Shown piece by piece: positions 8,877 through 20,454 of a stretch of 64,000 nt of DNA. Source of the DNA: JBKECP01 sp047974765. GTDB taxonomy: Bacteria > Pseudomonadota > Gammaproteobacteria > Pseudomonadales > Halieaceae. The stretch is from positions 82,813 through 146,812 of the forward strand of contig JBKECP010000046.1 in the NCBI GenBank assembly GCA_047974765.1. Direction: 5' to 3'. The number at the start of each line of letters is the position of its first letter. Within the stretch, counting starts at the first letter, position 1. Made by a program: the position numbers and the translations under genes. The notes below the pieces were generated by a model. It ran no database searches and was not told where the DNA came from. It worked only from the letters and a program-made list of their open reading frames with translations.

Positions 8877-9190
8877 AGCCCGCAAATCTCACCTTAGAAT
8901 TGAAATAGGCCTCTGTAACCTACCCTTACGCCAGTGACTTTGCCCGGATCCTGGCCAATGTGCGCCGACACCCGGCCTGGGCGCCACCTGGATAGATCTC
9001 ACTGCTCAAAAACTTCGGTCAGATACCCTCTGGCCGGGGATTTCTTTGCCTTGAAGTCACACAAGACGCCTCGGGTGACTCCGAACTGCCAATAATCGGG
9101 CTTGTTGTAGCACCCCGACGCCACACCGACAAGGTAGCCCCGGGAAAATCGCAGACAGACCGACTGAAATGACTCGAAAAGCACGGCCAG
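8877..9190 (+). mobile_element. IS1380-type element, internally deleted remnant
   Basis: The left part (8877-8915, ending TGAAATAGGCCTCTG) matches 63615-63660 on the other strand except for one base and a 7-base insertion there. The right part (8970-9190) matches 60243-60462 inverted, with about 14 differences in 220 positions. Between them, 8940-8969 translates as DFARILANVRR, which aligns with LFACVLMHGLRR of the better preserved transposase copy near 60.5 kb. So this looks like an IS1380-type element that kept its two ends and the transposase tail and lost the middle. No intact frame remains. The rest of 8860-9404 shows no gene. Confidence 0.6.
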
Positions 9191-9322
9191 ATCAAACTCG
9201 GTGAACGATGCGGGTTAGCCCAATTAATAAGCGGCACATAAACGTGCCACCACAGGCTGCAAGCCTGCACAAGCCACTGAAAATCAAAGGATTTCACATA
9301 TTCAGCTCATTTTCAGGGGCGA

Positions 9323-9356
9323 CCATCAAATAGTGAGGGATTCATCTATTTGATGG
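9323..9356. repeat. 11-bp perfect inverted repeat
   Basis: CCATCAAATAG and CTATTTGATGG pair around a 12-base loop, about 50 bases past the stop of the minus-strand ABC1 kinase gene. There is no T-tract, so it may be an RNA 3'-end hairpin or a further transposon relic. Confidence 0.45.
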
Positions 9357-9404
9357 CCAGGTTGATAGCTATCTGCCCACGAAGTGCAAACAAAACGGCC
9401 TTAC

Positions 9405-10814
9405 TCAATCCCGCACCAGCCAATCCTGCAAATAGCGCTGCACCATATCGTGGGCATTGAACTCGGCGTTGAGCACGGCAATGAAGGTAAATACGCCAGT
9501 CAGTTTACGGGCTATCAGGGCAAATTCGCGGGTTGGCGGTGTAAAATGCCGGGTAGTGGCATAACCCGCCGCCTGTCTGCCCGCTCTGCGCATCAATTGA
9601 GACTGCCGCCAGGCATAGTCACCCTCACTGTTAAGGTACTCTTTAGGCAGCTCCTGCGGTGGTCGCAAAGGCTCCAGCAGTCGCATACAGAAATCACAGA
9701 ATGTCTGCCGGGCCACATCACTGGAATCCCTTGATAAACAACCCAGGCCAATCAGCGACTCAGCCATGGTTTTCCTGTCCTGCGCCATGCCCGCCGAGAT
9801 GGTATTGCCCAAGTGCAGCAGGAAATTATCATCGGGCGCCAGCATAGAACCAAAATCAAGCAGTACCAGCTCATCCCGCTCAGGAGTCAAACGCAGCAGA
9901 TAGTTACCGAAGTTGGGATCAGTTTGCATTACACCCCAATCAAACAGTTCACAAAACAGTAGCTCCAGCATGGCCTGGCCAAAGGCATTGCGCCGTGCCT
10001 GATTGAGTCCGGCCACCTCTGCCCGCGTAACCAGATAACCGCTGACGTATTCCATCGCCAGCACACTGTCACCGCAATAATCGCCGTAAAGCATGGGTAC
10101 ATGGTAGTAAACACCGTGACCAGCCTGCTCATTGAACAAGTCCGCCAGGCGCCCCATTTCCAGTACCATACGACCTTCGCGGGCATAGTCAATTTCGTGA
10201 TGGAGCTGCTGGCGCATACTGTCCAGCCAACTATCCAGATCACGACCAGCCTGCACCCAGCGCGCCAGCAGCAGCATGCGCACAACCGTATCAAAATCGG
10301 CATCAATCACTTCAGCCAGGCCGGGATACTGAACCTTAAGTACAATCTCCTGCCCGCTGGTACGAATTTTTGCCCGATGCACCTGCGCCAGAGAGGCAGC
10401 GGCCATTGCCTCGCGCTCTATATCAAGCTCTTCATAACGTGAGCCCAACTCGGCTCTGAGCACCGGTTCAATCTCTGACCAGGGCAGAGGCTCAGTGGAG
10501 GAACCCAGCTCGTGCAGCGCCTCAGTCAATGGCTTTGGCAAAAAATGCTCTCCCAGCAGCGCGAGCATCTGACCAATTTTGACATAGGTGCCTTTGAGAC
10601 GGCCCAGTTCATCAACAAAACGCCGGGCCTCCCGGCGGGCAAAAGGTGAATCGAACTCCTCTCTCTCACCACCACGAATACGCTGCAATGCACCATCCAG
10701 TGCCAGTGCACCACCAGCACGCAAACCGGCCATCGACACGGACAGTCCCCGACCAAAGCCACTGCGTTTGATTTTTGAGCCTTTGCCTACCATATCCCCT
10801 GCTTTCTCAATCAT
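9405..10814 (-). CDS. ABC1/AarF/UbiB-family atypical kinase
   Basis: A 469-residue member of the ABC1 kinase-like family (UbiB, COQ8). Family signatures are visible: the KxGQ motif in YVKIGQMLALLGEHFLP near residue 80, the Ala-rich loop AAASLAQVHRA, the lysine strand EIVLKVQYPG, the catalytic-loop equivalent QTDPNFGNYLL, and the metal-binding LLDFGSM. Such proteins support ubiquinone synthesis or lipid homeostasis as ATPases. No ubi genes neighbour it, so it may be a second paralogue rather than UbiB itself. ATG 10814 (MIEKAGDMVGKG) is chosen because earlier residues look non-conserved. ATG 10793, preceded by AGGGG, is an alternative. Confidence 0.8.
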   Translation of the reverse strand: MIEKAGDMVGKGSKIKRSGFGRGLSVSMAGLRAGGALALDGALQRIRGGEREEFDSPFARREARRFVDELGRLKGTYVKIGQMLALLGEHFLPKPLTEALHELGSSTEPLPWSEIEPVLRAELGSRYEELDIEREAMAAASLAQVHRAKIRTSGQEIVLKVQYPGLAEVIDADFDTVVRMLLLARWVQAGRDLDSWLDSMRQQLHHEIDYAREGRMVLEMGRLADLFNEQAGHGVYYHVPMLYGDYCGDSVLAMEYVSGYLVTRAEVAGLNQARRNAFGQAMLELLFCELFDWGVMQTDPNFGNYLLRLTPERDELVLLDFGSMLAPDDNFLLHLGNTISAGMAQDRKTMAESLIGLGCLSRDSSDVARQTFCDFCMRLLEPLRPPQELPKEYLNSEGDYAWRQSQLMRRAGRQAAGYATTRHFTPPTREFALIARKLTGVFTFIAVLNAEFNAHDMVQRYLQDWLVRD

Positions 10815-10975
10815 GTCCCGGTTTATAACCGGCAATAAAGTGTGGCAGGGTACACCAGCACGCTGACGGCGGCTACGACCAAGCCAGCAAATGGGTGGTA
10901 CCGGGATCGCCATCAGGCCATCGCCGGACAAATCTGGCCATTGTGCTCACGACCTCTGATAAAATCGCTTGCGAA

Positions 10976-12409
10976 CTACCGGCGAAAATCCAGTGGTGGA
11001 GCGCGGTCACCCAACAGCGGTTTATAATCAAAATCACTGCCGCGACGCCGCTCAAATTCCTCCCGGGCTGTGCGCAACAACGATGGATTTTGATAGAGGT
11101 CAATCGCTGTCAGTGCCATCGTTTTGGCCGCCACCATCATGCCCTTGTGACCAATAGAAGTGCCGCCAGCTGCAATGGCCTGCCAACTGTGAGGCGCGGT
11201 ACCCGGCACCCAGGTAGCTGCGCGCATCTCAACCGTTGGCACCTGCCAACTGACATCACCAACATCAGTCGAGCCCATACCCTGCACAAACTTCATCGGT
11301 TGCACGATCTGCTCCTGAGCACCAAGGTCTTTTTTCAGGCCGAGCGTAGCACTGATTTTATCTGCATAGGCCCGCTCTTTGGCATTATAGCTAAGGCCTC
11401 CCACCTGCTCCAAACGCCGATGCATCAACTCTGCCAGTGTTTCGTTGGGCAGCATGGAATGATTTCCGTGAATAATCTCAACATCCACCGTTGTATCCGT
11501 ACCCCGGGCCGCACCTTCAGCTGCCGCCGTGACACGCGCCCAGATTTTTTCCAGCTCAACGGCTTGCGGATGGCGCACATAGTAAAACACCTCAGCAAAG
11601 TCAGGTACGACATTGGGTGCTGAACCACCCTGAGTGATGACATAGTGAATACGGGTCTGCTGGGGTACATGTTCACGCAGCATATTGACCATAAAATTCA
11701 TTGCCTCAACACCGTCAAGCGCTGAACGCCCGCGATCAGGAGCAACAGCAGCATGAGAGGCAATACCGCGAAAACGAAACTTGGCCGACTTGTTAGCCAG
11801 ACTGGTTGAGGGATCAGCGGCATTGGCGTCAGATGGATGCCAAACCAGTACGGCATCAACATCATTGAACAGACCCGCACGCACCATATAGACCTTTCCA
11901 CTGCCACCTTCTTCTGCTGGTGTGCCATACAGCCGCACCGTTCCTTTGACATTGTTATCCCGCAACCACCGGGCAACGGCAATGGCCGCTGCCACTGAAC
12001 CGGCACCCAATAAATGATGGCCACAGGCATGACCGGCATTTTTACCAGCCAGGACTTCACGCTCAGGCGCTGCTGACTGGGAAATACCCGGCAGGGCATC
12101 AAATTCAGCAAGCAGGCCAATCACCGGGCCGCCTTCTCCATAACTGGCCACAAAAGCTGTTGGAATATCTGCCACGCCGCTTCGCACTGTGAAACCTGCA
12201 TCACTGAGCGTCTGCTGTAATAATGTCGAACTCTCTGTTTCAAGATAGCCAAGCTCCGCCTTGCTCCAGATACTCTGTGCCAGCCGGGCATAGTGCTCTG
12301 CCTGTTGATCCAGATATAGCTGTGTGGACACACCTTCATCCACTGCCCGAACCGGGCTGATTATCAAACCCAGGCAGAGCCCCAGAAGCGTAATCGATAT
12401 GCGCTGCAT
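10976..12409 (-). CDS. exported M20-family amidohydrolase (AbgB-like)
   Basis: A 477-residue metallo-amidohydrolase of the M20 peptidase family, closest in layout to AbgB (p-aminobenzoyl-glutamate hydrolase subunit B). It has a signal peptide (MQRISITLLGLCLGLIIS, then PVRA/V), so it acts outside the cytoplasm. Metal ligands are expected in GLLAEFDALPG, GHACGHHLLGAG and GTPAEEGGSGKVYM. The dimerisation domain starts near FRFRGIASHAA. ATG 12409 has GGGAA at good spacing; the upstream extension lacks a signal peptide. It is divergent from hemH with 91 bases between. AbgA and AbgT partners are absent, so the substrate is uncertain. Confidence 0.85.
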   Translation of the reverse strand: MQRISITLLGLCLGLIISPVRAVDEGVSTQLYLDQQAEHYARLAQSIWSKAELGYLETESSTLLQQTLSDAGFTVRSGVADIPTAFVASYGEGGPVIGLLAEFDALPGISQSAAPEREVLAGKNAGHACGHHLLGAGSVAAAIAVARWLRDNNVKGTVRLYGTPAEEGGSGKVYMVRAGLFNDVDAVLVWHPSDANAADPSTSLANKSAKFRFRGIASHAAVAPDRGRSALDGVEAMNFMVNMLREHVPQQTRIHYVITQGGSAPNVVPDFAEVFYYVRHPQAVELEKIWARVTAAAEGAARGTDTTVDVEIIHGNHSMLPNETLAELMHRRLEQVGGLSYNAKERAYADKISATLGLKKDLGAQEQIVQPMKFVQGMGSTDVGDVSWQVPTVEMRAATWVPGTAPHSWQAIAAGGTSIGHKGMMVAAKTMALTAIDLYQNPSLLRTAREEFERRRGSDFDYKPLLGDRAPPLDFRR

Positions 12410-12500
12410 GATGATTCCCGTAAAAATTATTAGAACGGCTACCTTACCACCAGTACAAGCAGCCTTGGCAAGTTCTCCCCCCGGCCGTACTATGCCCGGC

Positions 12501-13526
12501 ATGAAATACATCAGCACACAACAACAGGGCGATGACAGCGCCAGAATCGGCATTTTACTGTGCAACCTGGGCACCCCCGATGCTCCTACACCCAGAGCCG
12601 TACGCCGTTATCTAAAGGAATTTCTATCAGACCCACGGGTGGTGGAAGCACCCCGAATCGCATGGTGGCTGATATTGAACGGCATCATACTTAACACCCG
12701 CCCTGCCCGCTCGGCTCGCGCCTATCGCTCCATCTGGACAGACACAGGCTCACCGTTACTGGTTCATACCCGACAGCAGGCCAGCGATCTACAGGCAGCA
12801 CTAAGAATAAACGATAATGTCATCGTCAACTTTGCCATGCGCTACGGCAATCCCTCCATTACAGAGCAAATTCAGCTGTTGTGGGATCAGGGTGTAAGAA
12901 AATTACTGATATTACCTCTCTACCCACAATATTCCTGCTCTACCACTGCATCAGTATTTGATGCTGTTGCAGCTGATCTGCGCCAGCGTCGCTGGCTGCC
13001 GGAACTTCGCTTCGTTAGTCACTACCACCACCATCACAGCTATATCGCTGCATTGGCACAGAGTATCCGCCAACACTGGCGACAATATGGTCGCGCTCAG
13101 CAGTTAATTTTTTCCTATCACGGTGAACCCCAGCGCTATATGGATGCCGGTGATCCTTATTATCACCACTGTCTGCAAACCAGCCATCAGGTGGCGGCAT
13201 TACTGGAGCTGGAAGACAAACACTACACCACCAGCTTTCAGTCACGCTTTGGCCGCGAACCCTGGTTGCAGCCCTATACCGATACTCTGTTAAAAAATCT
13301 GCCTGCCAGCGGCTGCGAGCATGTACAAATTATCTGTCCCGGCTTTGCCGCTGACTGCCTGGAAACACTGGAGGAAATCGCGCTGGATAATCGCAGGGTT
13401 TTTATCAGTGCTGGAGGGCAGGGCTTTGAGTATATTCCCTGCCTGAACGCATCCGGCGAACATATTGATGCGCTTAGCCATATTGTCCGCGACCATATTG
13501 GCGACTGGCTAGCCACAAATGCTTAA
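12501..13526 (+). CDS. hemH: ferrochelatase
   Basis: It inserts Fe2+ into protoporphyrin IX, the last step of haem synthesis, at the inner membrane. The 341-residue frame opens with RIGILLCNLGTPDAP. The conserved active-site segment FSYHGEPQRYMDAGDPYY lies near residue 203, TSFQSRFGREPWLQP near 243, and CPGFAADCLETLEE near 278, with the conserved Glu and His positions present. ATG 12501 is chosen because family homology starts shortly after it. No strong ribosome-binding site is visible; ATG 12492 is an alternative. Its stop codon overlaps that of the convergent methyltransferase gene in a shared TTAA. Confidence 0.95.
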   Translation: MKYISTQQQGDDSARIGILLCNLGTPDAPTPRAVRRYLKEFLSDPRVVEAPRIAWWLILNGIILNTRPARSARAYRSIWTDTGSPLLVHTRQQASDLQAALRINDNVIVNFAMRYGNPSITEQIQLLWDQGVRKLLILPLYPQYSCSTTASVFDAVAADLRQRRWLPELRFVSHYHHHHSYIAALAQSIRQHWRQYGRAQQLIFSYHGEPQRYMDAGDPYYHHCLQTSHQVAALLELEDKHYTTSFQSRFGREPWLQPYTDTLLKNLPASGCEHVQIICPGFAADCLETLEEIALDNRRVFISAGGQGFEYIPCLNASGEHIDALSHIVRDHIGDWLATNA

Positions 13527-13972
13527 AGCCAGCGCCGCACCCGCTGACAATAGGCGGGGAAATCTTCGGGAAAAAGCGCCATCAGCATGGTCTCTTCCTG
13601 GCGGATAAAACGCTGCTGGATAATCAGCATAAACAGTGGCGGAACAATCAGGGCGACAGCTGCCCCCACAGTGATCGCCGTGCCCAACAACACCAGCGTC
13701 ATACCCAGATACATCGGGTTGCGGGTGTGCGCGTAAATACCGTTAGTGACCAATGCGCTCACTTTTTTAAAAGGCACCATATCCGTACCCGCCCGGTGAA
13801 ACAGTCCCCCGGCCACGATCAGCATAGCCAGCCCGGACACCAAAACAGCACCACCAATAGCCTGACTGAGACCACCGGTATAGCGCGGCCCCGGAAAAAA
13901 TTCATTCAGACTGAAAATGGCAACAATACCAAATACGAGCCAGATGGGTGGATAAATAATCCGTTTGTACAT
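13523..13972 (-). CDS. small integral-membrane methyltransferase (ICMT/PEMT-like)
   Basis: A 149-residue membrane protein with about four hydrophobic segments and the SAM-binding signature of the isoprenylcysteine carboxyl methyltransferase/phospholipid methyltransferase group: GIYAHTRNPMYLGM, followed later by RQEETMLMALFPEDFPAYCQRV. In bacteria the substrates are mostly unknown. ATG 13972 is fixed by GGAGG 6 bases upstream. It lies 14 bases downstream of the ZIP transporter gene in the same direction, so the two are probably co-transcribed. Confidence 0.8.
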   Translation of the reverse strand: MYKRIIYPPIWLVFGIVAIFSLNEFFPGPRYTGGLSQAIGGAVLVSGLAMLIVAGGLFHRAGTDMVPFKKVSALVTNGIYAHTRNPMYLGMTLVLLGTAITVGAAVALIVPPLFMLIIQQRFIRQEETMLMALFPEDFPAYCQRVRRWL

Positions 13973-13986
13973 ACGGGCCTCCTGTC

Positions 13987-14850
13987 TCAATGATGGGCCA
14001 AATGTGCGCCGGCCGGTTCCAGAGAACCCATCGCATAAGCCAATGCGATACCAACTATAAAAGCCAGAGTCAGCTTGCCCCGATCGTGACTGTGAAATTG
14101 CACCTCAGGCAACAGATCGCTCAGTGCGATACAAATAAATGCACCGGCAGAAAAAGCCAGTGCAATAGCCACACCCAGGTTGCGATCATCACCGGCCATA
14201 TCAACACCGAAGTAGAATAACAAGGCTCCCAACGGACACATCAGAGCAAAACCGATATTAACCAGCCAACGCGCCTTCAAACTCCAGCCACCGGCCTCCA
14301 TTACTGTAATAATTGACATTGCATCCAGCGGTTTATGCAGCAAAATTGCCAGAAAAACACCGACACCCAACAAACCGCCCATACTATCAGCGCCACTCTC
14401 ACCCTGTAGAACAGCACCCAGCGCAATACCGTCAATCAGCGTATGCACGCCCAGACCCAGACCAATACCAACCCAGCTCAGGCTGTGTATGCTACCGCTG
14501 TGGTGATTGTGGTGGCTGTAATCGTGATGATTGTGGCTTTGTGGTTCACCGTGACTAAAATCATGCTGGTGAAAGTGAAACAATCGCAGCAGCAGTAACA
14601 TGACAACCAAACCGATCATCAGCCACCAGACCGTTTCATCAGCGGCATGATCACCGCCAAAGAGCGCCATACTGTGGGGTAACAGGTGATAAAAGGCCAC
14701 CCCAAGCATCAGGCCTGATACAAAACTCATCATCAGCTGGGTACGGTTGTGGGTCATCCGTATACGCTGGGTAATCCAGCCACCCATCAGGGAAAATACG
14801 GCAATGGCGACACAATAAAAACTGAGTAAAAAAACGGGCGATGCCGACAT
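13987..14850 (-). CDS. ZIP-family divalent metal transporter
   Basis: A 287-residue, about 8-helix inner-membrane carrier of the ZIP family, probably importing zinc or iron. Helix 4 carries GLGLGVHTLIDGIALGA and helix 5 has AILLHKPLDAMSI; these are the paired histidine motifs that form the metal site. Between helices 3 and 4 lies a histidine-rich loop with HFHQHDFSHGEPQSHNHH, which likely senses or buffers metal. ATG 14850 gives MSASPVFLLSFY at the first helix. An upstream TTG at 14877 is possible. No Zur-like operator was recognised upstream. Confidence 0.88.
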   Translation of the reverse strand: MSASPVFLLSFYCVAIAVFSLMGGWITQRIRMTHNRTQLMMSFVSGLMLGVAFYHLLPHSMALFGGDHAADETVWWLMIGLVVMLLLLRLFHFHQHDFSHGEPQSHNHHDYSHHNHHSGSIHSLSWVGIGLGLGVHTLIDGIALGAVLQGESGADSMGGLLGVGVFLAILLHKPLDAMSIITVMEAGGWSLKARWLVNIGFALMCPLGALLFYFGVDMAGDDRNLGVAIALAFSAGAFICIALSDLLPEVQFHSHDRGKLTLAFIVGIALAYAMGSLEPAGAHLAHH

Positions 14851-15063
14851 GCGGGATAATCCGGTCACTAAGTGCAAGGTGGGCGCTGATTATTCCACAC
14901 TTGCCCGCAGCCTTAAATGCAAGTCAAGAGCCATGCAGATAAAATTTGCTTTACACTGATCGCCACACGTTGAATTGACAGAACAAAAGACTCTCGTTAG
15001 CGTGAGCCGATATAAATAAAAAAGTCGAATCCAATGGCCTCAGCCAGGAACAGAGAGAACAAC

Positions 15064-16152
15064 ATGATGAGTACCGCTTGGCTGGCCGGTCCCGAACGTT
15101 CACTGACACGCTTTGCTGAAAAACCCAGGTACAGGGAAGGCCTCTACCGGGTTAGCGCCGACTGCTACGCCTGGCTTGTGCCCAATGGTGCCTGGGGTGA
15201 AACCAACATTGGTTTGATTGACTGTGGCCGCGAGAGTGTATTGATAGATACCTGTTGGGATTTACACTACACCACAGAAATGCTGGATTTCATGCATCCG
15301 GTAGTGGCGCATGCGCCCATCACTCACATTATCAATACCCATGCAGATGGCGACCACTGCTGGGGCAATCAGCTCTTTGGCAACACACGCATTATCAGCT
15401 CACAGGCTTGTGCCAGACACATTCATCACACCAGTCCGACAGCAATGAATGCGATCAAAAATATTGCCGGTATTGCCCGCCACCTGCCATTGCGGAGTAT
15501 GCGTGACTTCGGCCACTATATGGGCGCCATGCTCAAACCCTACGACTTCAGCGGTATCAATGTACAGGCCGCCACCGAAACTTTCGTACAGGAAAAACAG
15601 TTACGCATTGGCAATATCGAGTTACAGCTGATTCAGGTTGGCCCCGCTCATACCGATGGTGACACTATTATTTACATACCTGAACGCAACACAGCTTACA
15701 GCGGGGATATTGTTTTTGCCGACTCCACACCTGTGGCCTGGGCTGGCCCTGTCGAAAATATCGTACAGGCACTGCGGCACCTGCTTGCATTGAAAGTGGA
15801 CATTCTGGTGCCAGGACATGGACCATTGGCCACACCTGCAATAGTGCAGCAACAGATCGACTATTGGGAGTTTTTACAGGAAAACCTCTATCAGAGCTGC
15901 CAGCAGGGCATTGCCCCCCAGGATGCGGCCAGACAGCTATTGCTCTCTGCCCGTTTTGGCAATAGCCCTTTTGCCAACTGGGGCTCTCCTGAACGAGCCG
16001 TTACCAGTGCTTTCACACTCTACCGCCACTGGGGCATAAAGTTACCCGGGCTGCCCGACAAGCTGAACATCCTGAATGTGCTGAGGCACCAGGCCGGTAC
16101 GGCCATGCGCCTGCCTCATGCCTCCCCGGCTGCAATGCACAGCTGGGATTAA
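15064..16152 (+). CDS. metallo-beta-lactamase-fold hydrolase
   Basis: A 362-residue cytoplasmic MBL-fold protein. The zinc motif HxDGDH is clear in NTHADGDHCWGN near residue 97. A second metal histidine is expected in GPAHTDGDTIIYIPE near 195, the bridging aspartate in AYSGDIVFADSTPV, and the last histidine in ILVPGHGPLATP near 258. The long C-terminal helical region (about 265-362) is not part of the core fold. The substrate is unknown. GAGAG precedes the ATG at 15064; ATG 15067 is equally possible. It ends 15 bases from the convergent proB stop. Confidence 0.8.
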   Translation: MMSTAWLAGPERSLTRFAEKPRYREGLYRVSADCYAWLVPNGAWGETNIGLIDCGRESVLIDTCWDLHYTTEMLDFMHPVVAHAPITHIINTHADGDHCWGNQLFGNTRIISSQACARHIHHTSPTAMNAIKNIAGIARHLPLRSMRDFGHYMGAMLKPYDFSGINVQAATETFVQEKQLRIGNIELQLIQVGPAHTDGDTIIYIPERNTAYSGDIVFADSTPVAWAGPVENIVQALRHLLALKVDILVPGHGPLATPAIVQQQIDYWEFLQENLYQSCQQGIAPQDAARQLLLSARFGNSPFANWGSPERAVTSAFTLYRHWGIKLPGLPDKLNILNVLRHQAGTAMRLPHASPAAMHSWD

Positions 16153-16167
16153 CGCTGTAACCAAAAA

Positions 16168-18538
<2,371 letters not shown>

Positions 18539-18589
18539 TCACTTTACGCTGCAGCTGTTAATCAGGCCACACTATCAGGCTGTAAGGCA

Positions 18590-18622
18590 AAAAAAAGCCC
18601 CGTCATCTGACGAGGCTTTTTT
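18590..18622 (-). terminator. intrinsic terminator after rpmA
   Basis: GCCCCGTCA (18597-18605) and TGACGAGGC (18608-18616) form a 9-bp stem with one mismatch (a G-U pair in one direction), flanked by A and T runs on both sides. It lies between rpmA and obgE, so ribosomal protein output can exceed obgE-proB expression. It could act in either direction. Confidence 0.8.
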
Positions 18623-18639
18623 GTTCCATGAATGTTTGT

Positions 18640-18897
18640 TCAGGCACTCACCACCTGTACAAACTTGCGGCTCTTCGGACCTTTGACTACAAATTCCACC
18701 TTGCCATCAGCAATGGCGAACAGGGTGTGATCCTTGCCGATGCGAACATTATCACCTGCGTGAAAACGGGTACCGCGCTGACGCACCAGGATATTGCCTG
18801 CTTTTACGGCCTGACCACCGAAACGCTTGACGCCGAGGCGCTTGCTTTCCGAATCACGACCGTTACGAGTACTACCACCAGCTTTCTTGTGTGCCAT
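18640..18897 (-). CDS. rpmA: 50S ribosomal protein L27
   Basis: 85 residues, starting [20 protein letters not shown], the standard N-terminus that reaches the peptidyl transferase centre. No extra cleavable N-terminal peptide of the Firmicutes type is present. It lies 15 bases after rplU. Confidence 0.98.
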   Translation of the reverse strand: MAHKKAGGSTRNGRDSESKRLGVKRFGGQAVKAGNILVRQRGTRFHAGDNVRIGKDHTLFAIADGKVEFVVKGPKSRKFVQVVSA

Positions 18898-18912
18898 AGT
18901 CGATTATCTCCT

Positions 18913-19221
18913 TTACGCCGTAATGCCGGTAATCTTCACTTCGGTATACCACTGGCGGTGGCCAGTTTCTTTCCGGTAGTGTTTGCGGCGGTTAAATTTG
19001 ACGATTTTTACCTTGGCGTGACGGCCATGACCAACCACCTCGGCAGTGACTTTGGCACCAGCCAAAACGGGGGTGCCAATCCTGACACTGTCACCACTGA
19101 CCATCAGCACCTTGTCAAATTCGACAGATTCGCCCGTGGCCACTTCAAGCTTTTCCAACTTGAGGGTTTCACCCTCGATAACACGGTGTTGTTTACCACC
19201 GCTTTCAATAACTGCGTACAT
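18913..19221 (-). CDS. rplU: 50S ribosomal protein L21
   Basis: 102 residues, starting [14 protein letters not shown], with the conserved C-terminal [14 protein letters not shown]. It binds 23S rRNA near L20. First gene of rplU-rpmA-obgE-proB, with its own promoter and a terminator-like hairpin in the short leader. Confidence 0.98.
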   Translation of the reverse strand: MYAVIESGGKQHRVIEGETLKLEKLEVATGESVEFDKVLMVSGDSVRIGTPVLAGAKVTAEVVGHGRHAKVKIVKFNRRKHYRKETGHRQWYTEVKITGITA

Positions 19222-19254
19222 TCTTGCGCTCCGTTCAATTGGCCTGCTCGCAGT

Positions 19255-19277
19255 AAAAAACCCTTGTAAATCAAGGG
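19255..19277 (-). terminator. terminator-like hairpin in the rplU leader (putative attenuator)
   Basis: Read on the minus strand, CCCTTG-ATTTA-CAAGGG is followed directly by six T. The T run ends 33 bases before the rplU ATG and the hairpin lies about 70 bases after the predicted start site. It therefore interrupts the leader of a ribosomal protein operon, as attenuators do. Confidence 0.5.
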
Positions 19278-19353
19278 GGCAGAGTCAGGCATAAACAGTT
19301 CCAACACACTGACACCACAAAACAAATACCCGGAGCCAGCGCAGAGGGCGGCG

Positions 19354-19382
19354 ATTCTACTAAAATGCCGCGCCCGCAGCAA
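19354..19382 (-). promoter_or_regulatory. sigma-70 promoter of rplU
   Basis: TTGCTG (19377-19382) and TAGAAT (19354-19359) are separated by exactly 17 bases on the minus strand. The region faces away from ispB. Confidence 0.75.
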
Positions 19383-19491
19383 GCACACCGGGCCAGCGAC
19401 CAATGATCGTCAAGCGCCCACCTTGACACTCAACCAGTGGCAACCTAGCATTCCCCCACCTTTTTATTTAGCTTCCACTACCAACGCGTTC

Positions 19492-20454
19492 ATGCAGCAA
19501 ATACGCACTACCGTTGCCAGCGAATTCGAGGCCGTGAACCGCCTGATCATCAGGCAGCTCGAATCCGATGTCGCTCTTGTCGAAAACATTGGCCATTACA
19601 TCGTCGATGCGGGGGGCAAGCGCCTGCGCCCCCTGCTCGCCCTGCTCTGCGGTGCAGCTGCCGGTGGCTGCACTGAACGCCATATTACTTTTGCAGCAGT
19701 AATCGAGTTTATTCACACCGCCACTTTACTGCACGATGACGTTGTTGATATTTCCACTTTGCGCCGCGGCCGCCCCACCGCCAATGCTGAATTTGGTAAT
19801 GCGCCCAGCGTATTAGTGGGCGACTTTCTCTATACCCGCGCCTTTCAGCTGATGGTGGACCTGGCTGATATGGACGTACTGCGACATATGGCCGACACCA
19901 CTAATACCATTGCCGAGGGCGAAGTACTGCAACTCGTGCGCGCCGGCAACCCGGACACTTCCGAGGCCGATTACCTGCAAGTGATCACCCGCAAGACTGC
20001 CGTATTGTTTGCTGCGGCCTGTCACGGCGCAGCCACCCTGAGCGGCCTGAATGGCAAGCAGCGTCAGCAACTGGCGGATTTTGGACTGAATCTCGGCATT
20101 GCCTTCCAGATGATTGACGATGTACTGGACTACGAGGGCGACCCGGCCACCATGGGTAAAAATGTGGGCGATGACCTTACTGAAGGCAAGGTTACCCTGC
20201 CTCTGATTCATGTTATGGCCACCGGTCCCGATGCTGATCGCTTGCTGGTGCGCGAGGCAATCAGCAGTAAGTCTGCTGAGCAGCTCAATGCTATTGTCGA
20301 GGCTGTCCAGCGCAGCGGCGGCTGCGACATTACCCGCGAGCGGGCACAGCAGTATCACGACAAAGCACTCTCCTGCCTTGAAGATATGACCGACAGCCCG
20401 GCCAGAGAGGCTCTACTGGCTATTACTGCCCTGTCTGTGCGGCGCGATCACTGA
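19492..20454 (+). CDS. ispB: octaprenyl (polyprenyl) diphosphate synthase
   Basis: It builds the long isoprenoid side chain of ubiquinone from FPP and IPP. The 320-residue protein has both aspartate-rich motifs, LLHDDVVDISTLRRGRPT and FQMIDDVLDYEGD, plus the GGKRLRP substrate motif near residue 44. ATG 19492 (MQQIRTTVASEF) matches the family start. It is divergent from rplU, the usual gammaproteobacterial arrangement. Side-chain length cannot be read reliably. Confidence 0.95.
   Translation: MQQIRTTVASEFEAVNRLIIRQLESDVALVENIGHYIVDAGGKRLRPLLALLCGAAAGGCTERHITFAAVIEFIHTATLLHDDVVDISTLRRGRPTANAEFGNAPSVLVGDFLYTRAFQLMVDLADMDVLRHMADTTNTIAEGEVLQLVRAGNPDTSEADYLQVITRKTAVLFAAACHGAATLSGLNGKQRQQLADFGLNLGIAFQMIDDVLDYEGDPATMGKNVGDDLTEGKVTLPLIHVMATGPDADRLLVREAISSKSAEQLNAIVEAVQRSGGCDITRERAQQYHDKALSCLEDMTDSPAREALLAITALSVRRDH

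Noticed and set aside
8583..8897. A 104-codon plus-strand frame in the trpB2 leader
   Set aside because: No family likeness, no clear ribosome-binding site, and it crosses from the folded block into the IS remnant.
10640..10670. tRNA T-loop-like sequence GGTGAATCGAACTCC
   Set aside because: Lies inside the ABC1 kinase coding sequence with no cloverleaf around it. No tRNA was found anywhere in the window.
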